Origin: Sphingopyxis sp. FD7
GTDB lineage: Bacteria > Pseudomonadota > Alphaproteobacteria > Sphingomonadales > Sphingomonadaceae
Assembly: GCF_003609835.1 (NCBI RefSeq)
Contig: NZ_AP017898.1
Span: 2,728,001 to 2,792,000, forward strand
DNA length: 64,000 bases
Reading direction: 5' to 3'
Made by a program: the position numbers and the translations under genes. The notes beneath the pieces were generated by a model. It did no database searches. It saw nothing but the letters and a program-made list of their open reading frames with translations, and was not told where the DNA came from. Positions within the stretch are counted from its first letter, which is position 1; each line of letters begins with the position of its first letter. Below are positions 63,860-64,000 of the stretch, piece after piece.

Positions 63860-64000
63860 CTACCGCACCCGCCGTCCCGTCCACACGACGCGCCCGACGA
63901 TCCGGATCGCCGACAGCGGCAGATCGTCCCAGCTGCGATAATGCGGATTGTCGCTGATCACCGATACGCGCCCCGGCCCCGGCGCGCGCGCGATCCGCTT
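63860..64000 (-). CDS. S24 (LexA/repressor-like) peptidase, C-terminal fragment
   Basis: Only the last 46 residues are inside the window; the gene continues past the right edge. VSVISDNPHYRSWDDL and IRIVGRVVWTGRR match the C-terminal S24 domain of LexA-like and prophage repressor-like regulators. The catalytic Ser and Lys lie outside the window except possibly for the start of the strand. Whether it is a chromosomal SOS-type or prophage repressor cannot be told. Confidence 0.75.
   Translation of the reverse strand, partial: KRIARAPGPGRVSVISDNPHYRSWDDLPLSAIRIVGRVVWTGRRVR

Overview
The window is about 66% GC chromosomal DNA of an alphaproteobacterium, most likely a sphingomonad (Sphingomonadaceae, Sphingopyxis-like). 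The supporting signs are a Xanthomonas/Caulobacter-type TonB-dependent receptor, the hom-glpX, rsmI-yraN-gshB and rdgB-hemW neighbourhoods, CarD, heme A synthase, and many short palindromic intergenic repeats. Genus is an inference from gene content; no rRNA or tRNA gene was recognised.

Region 1 (1-16241) is a pectin/galacturonate utilisation locus that probably continues past the left edge. It holds a hexuronate-type MFS transporter (cut by the edge), a fumarylacetoacetase/hydratase-fold enzyme, altronate dehydratase, a GH43 glycosidase, a large TonB-dependent receptor, a PL1-type pectate lyase with a cupin protein and an alpha/beta hydrolase, a type-B carboxylesterase, 2-keto-3-deoxygluconate kinase, a KduD-like dehydrogenase, an RpiB-fold isomerase that may replace KduI, and a LacI-family regulator. 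A 12-bp palindrome with consensus near GACACCGGTGTC occurs five times here, always at the divergent promoters of this locus. I infer it is the operator of the local LacI protein. The polymer would be cut outside the cell or in the periplasm, imported through the receptor, de-esterified and de-branched, and the uronates sent to 2-keto-3-deoxygluconate. No aldolase, uronate isomerase or altronate oxidoreductase gene is visible.

Region 2 (16242-24902) holds a BI-1/YccA membrane protein, an RNA cyclic phosphodiesterase overlapping a low-molecular-weight phosphatase, a spinster-type MFS transporter, a Cu/Zn superoxide dismutase lipoprotein, and a four-gene tonB-exbB-exbD-exbD operon that would energise receptors such as the one in region 1. 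An exported protein of unknown function follows; it carries a sixth palindrome copy upstream.

Region 3 (24903-53615) is mainly housekeeping: hom, glpX, parC, a PAS-GGDEF-EAL protein, cca, a CoA pyrophosphatase, TetR and DUF proteins, infC (apparently starting at ATA), an LpoA-like lipoprotein, rsmI, yraN, gshB, dedA, xerC, hemW, rdgB, rph, hrcA-grpE, def, recR, fmt, truA, carD and an SDR. Two small unknown genes, at least one clearly a membrane protein, sit between rph and rdgB.

Region 4 (53616-64000) holds rplM-rpsI, heme A synthase, an M48 peptidase, msrA, a complete yfiR-yfiN-yfiB cyclic-di-GMP module, galU, aqpZ, a cytoplasmic CBS-containing MCP-like protein, a small lipoprotein and, cut by the right edge, the C-terminus of an S24 (LexA-like) peptidase.

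At least ten families of paired inverted (REP/BIME-like) repeats occupy the gaps between genes. No CRISPR array, insertion sequence, integrase-associated island or plasmid/phage replication gene was seen.
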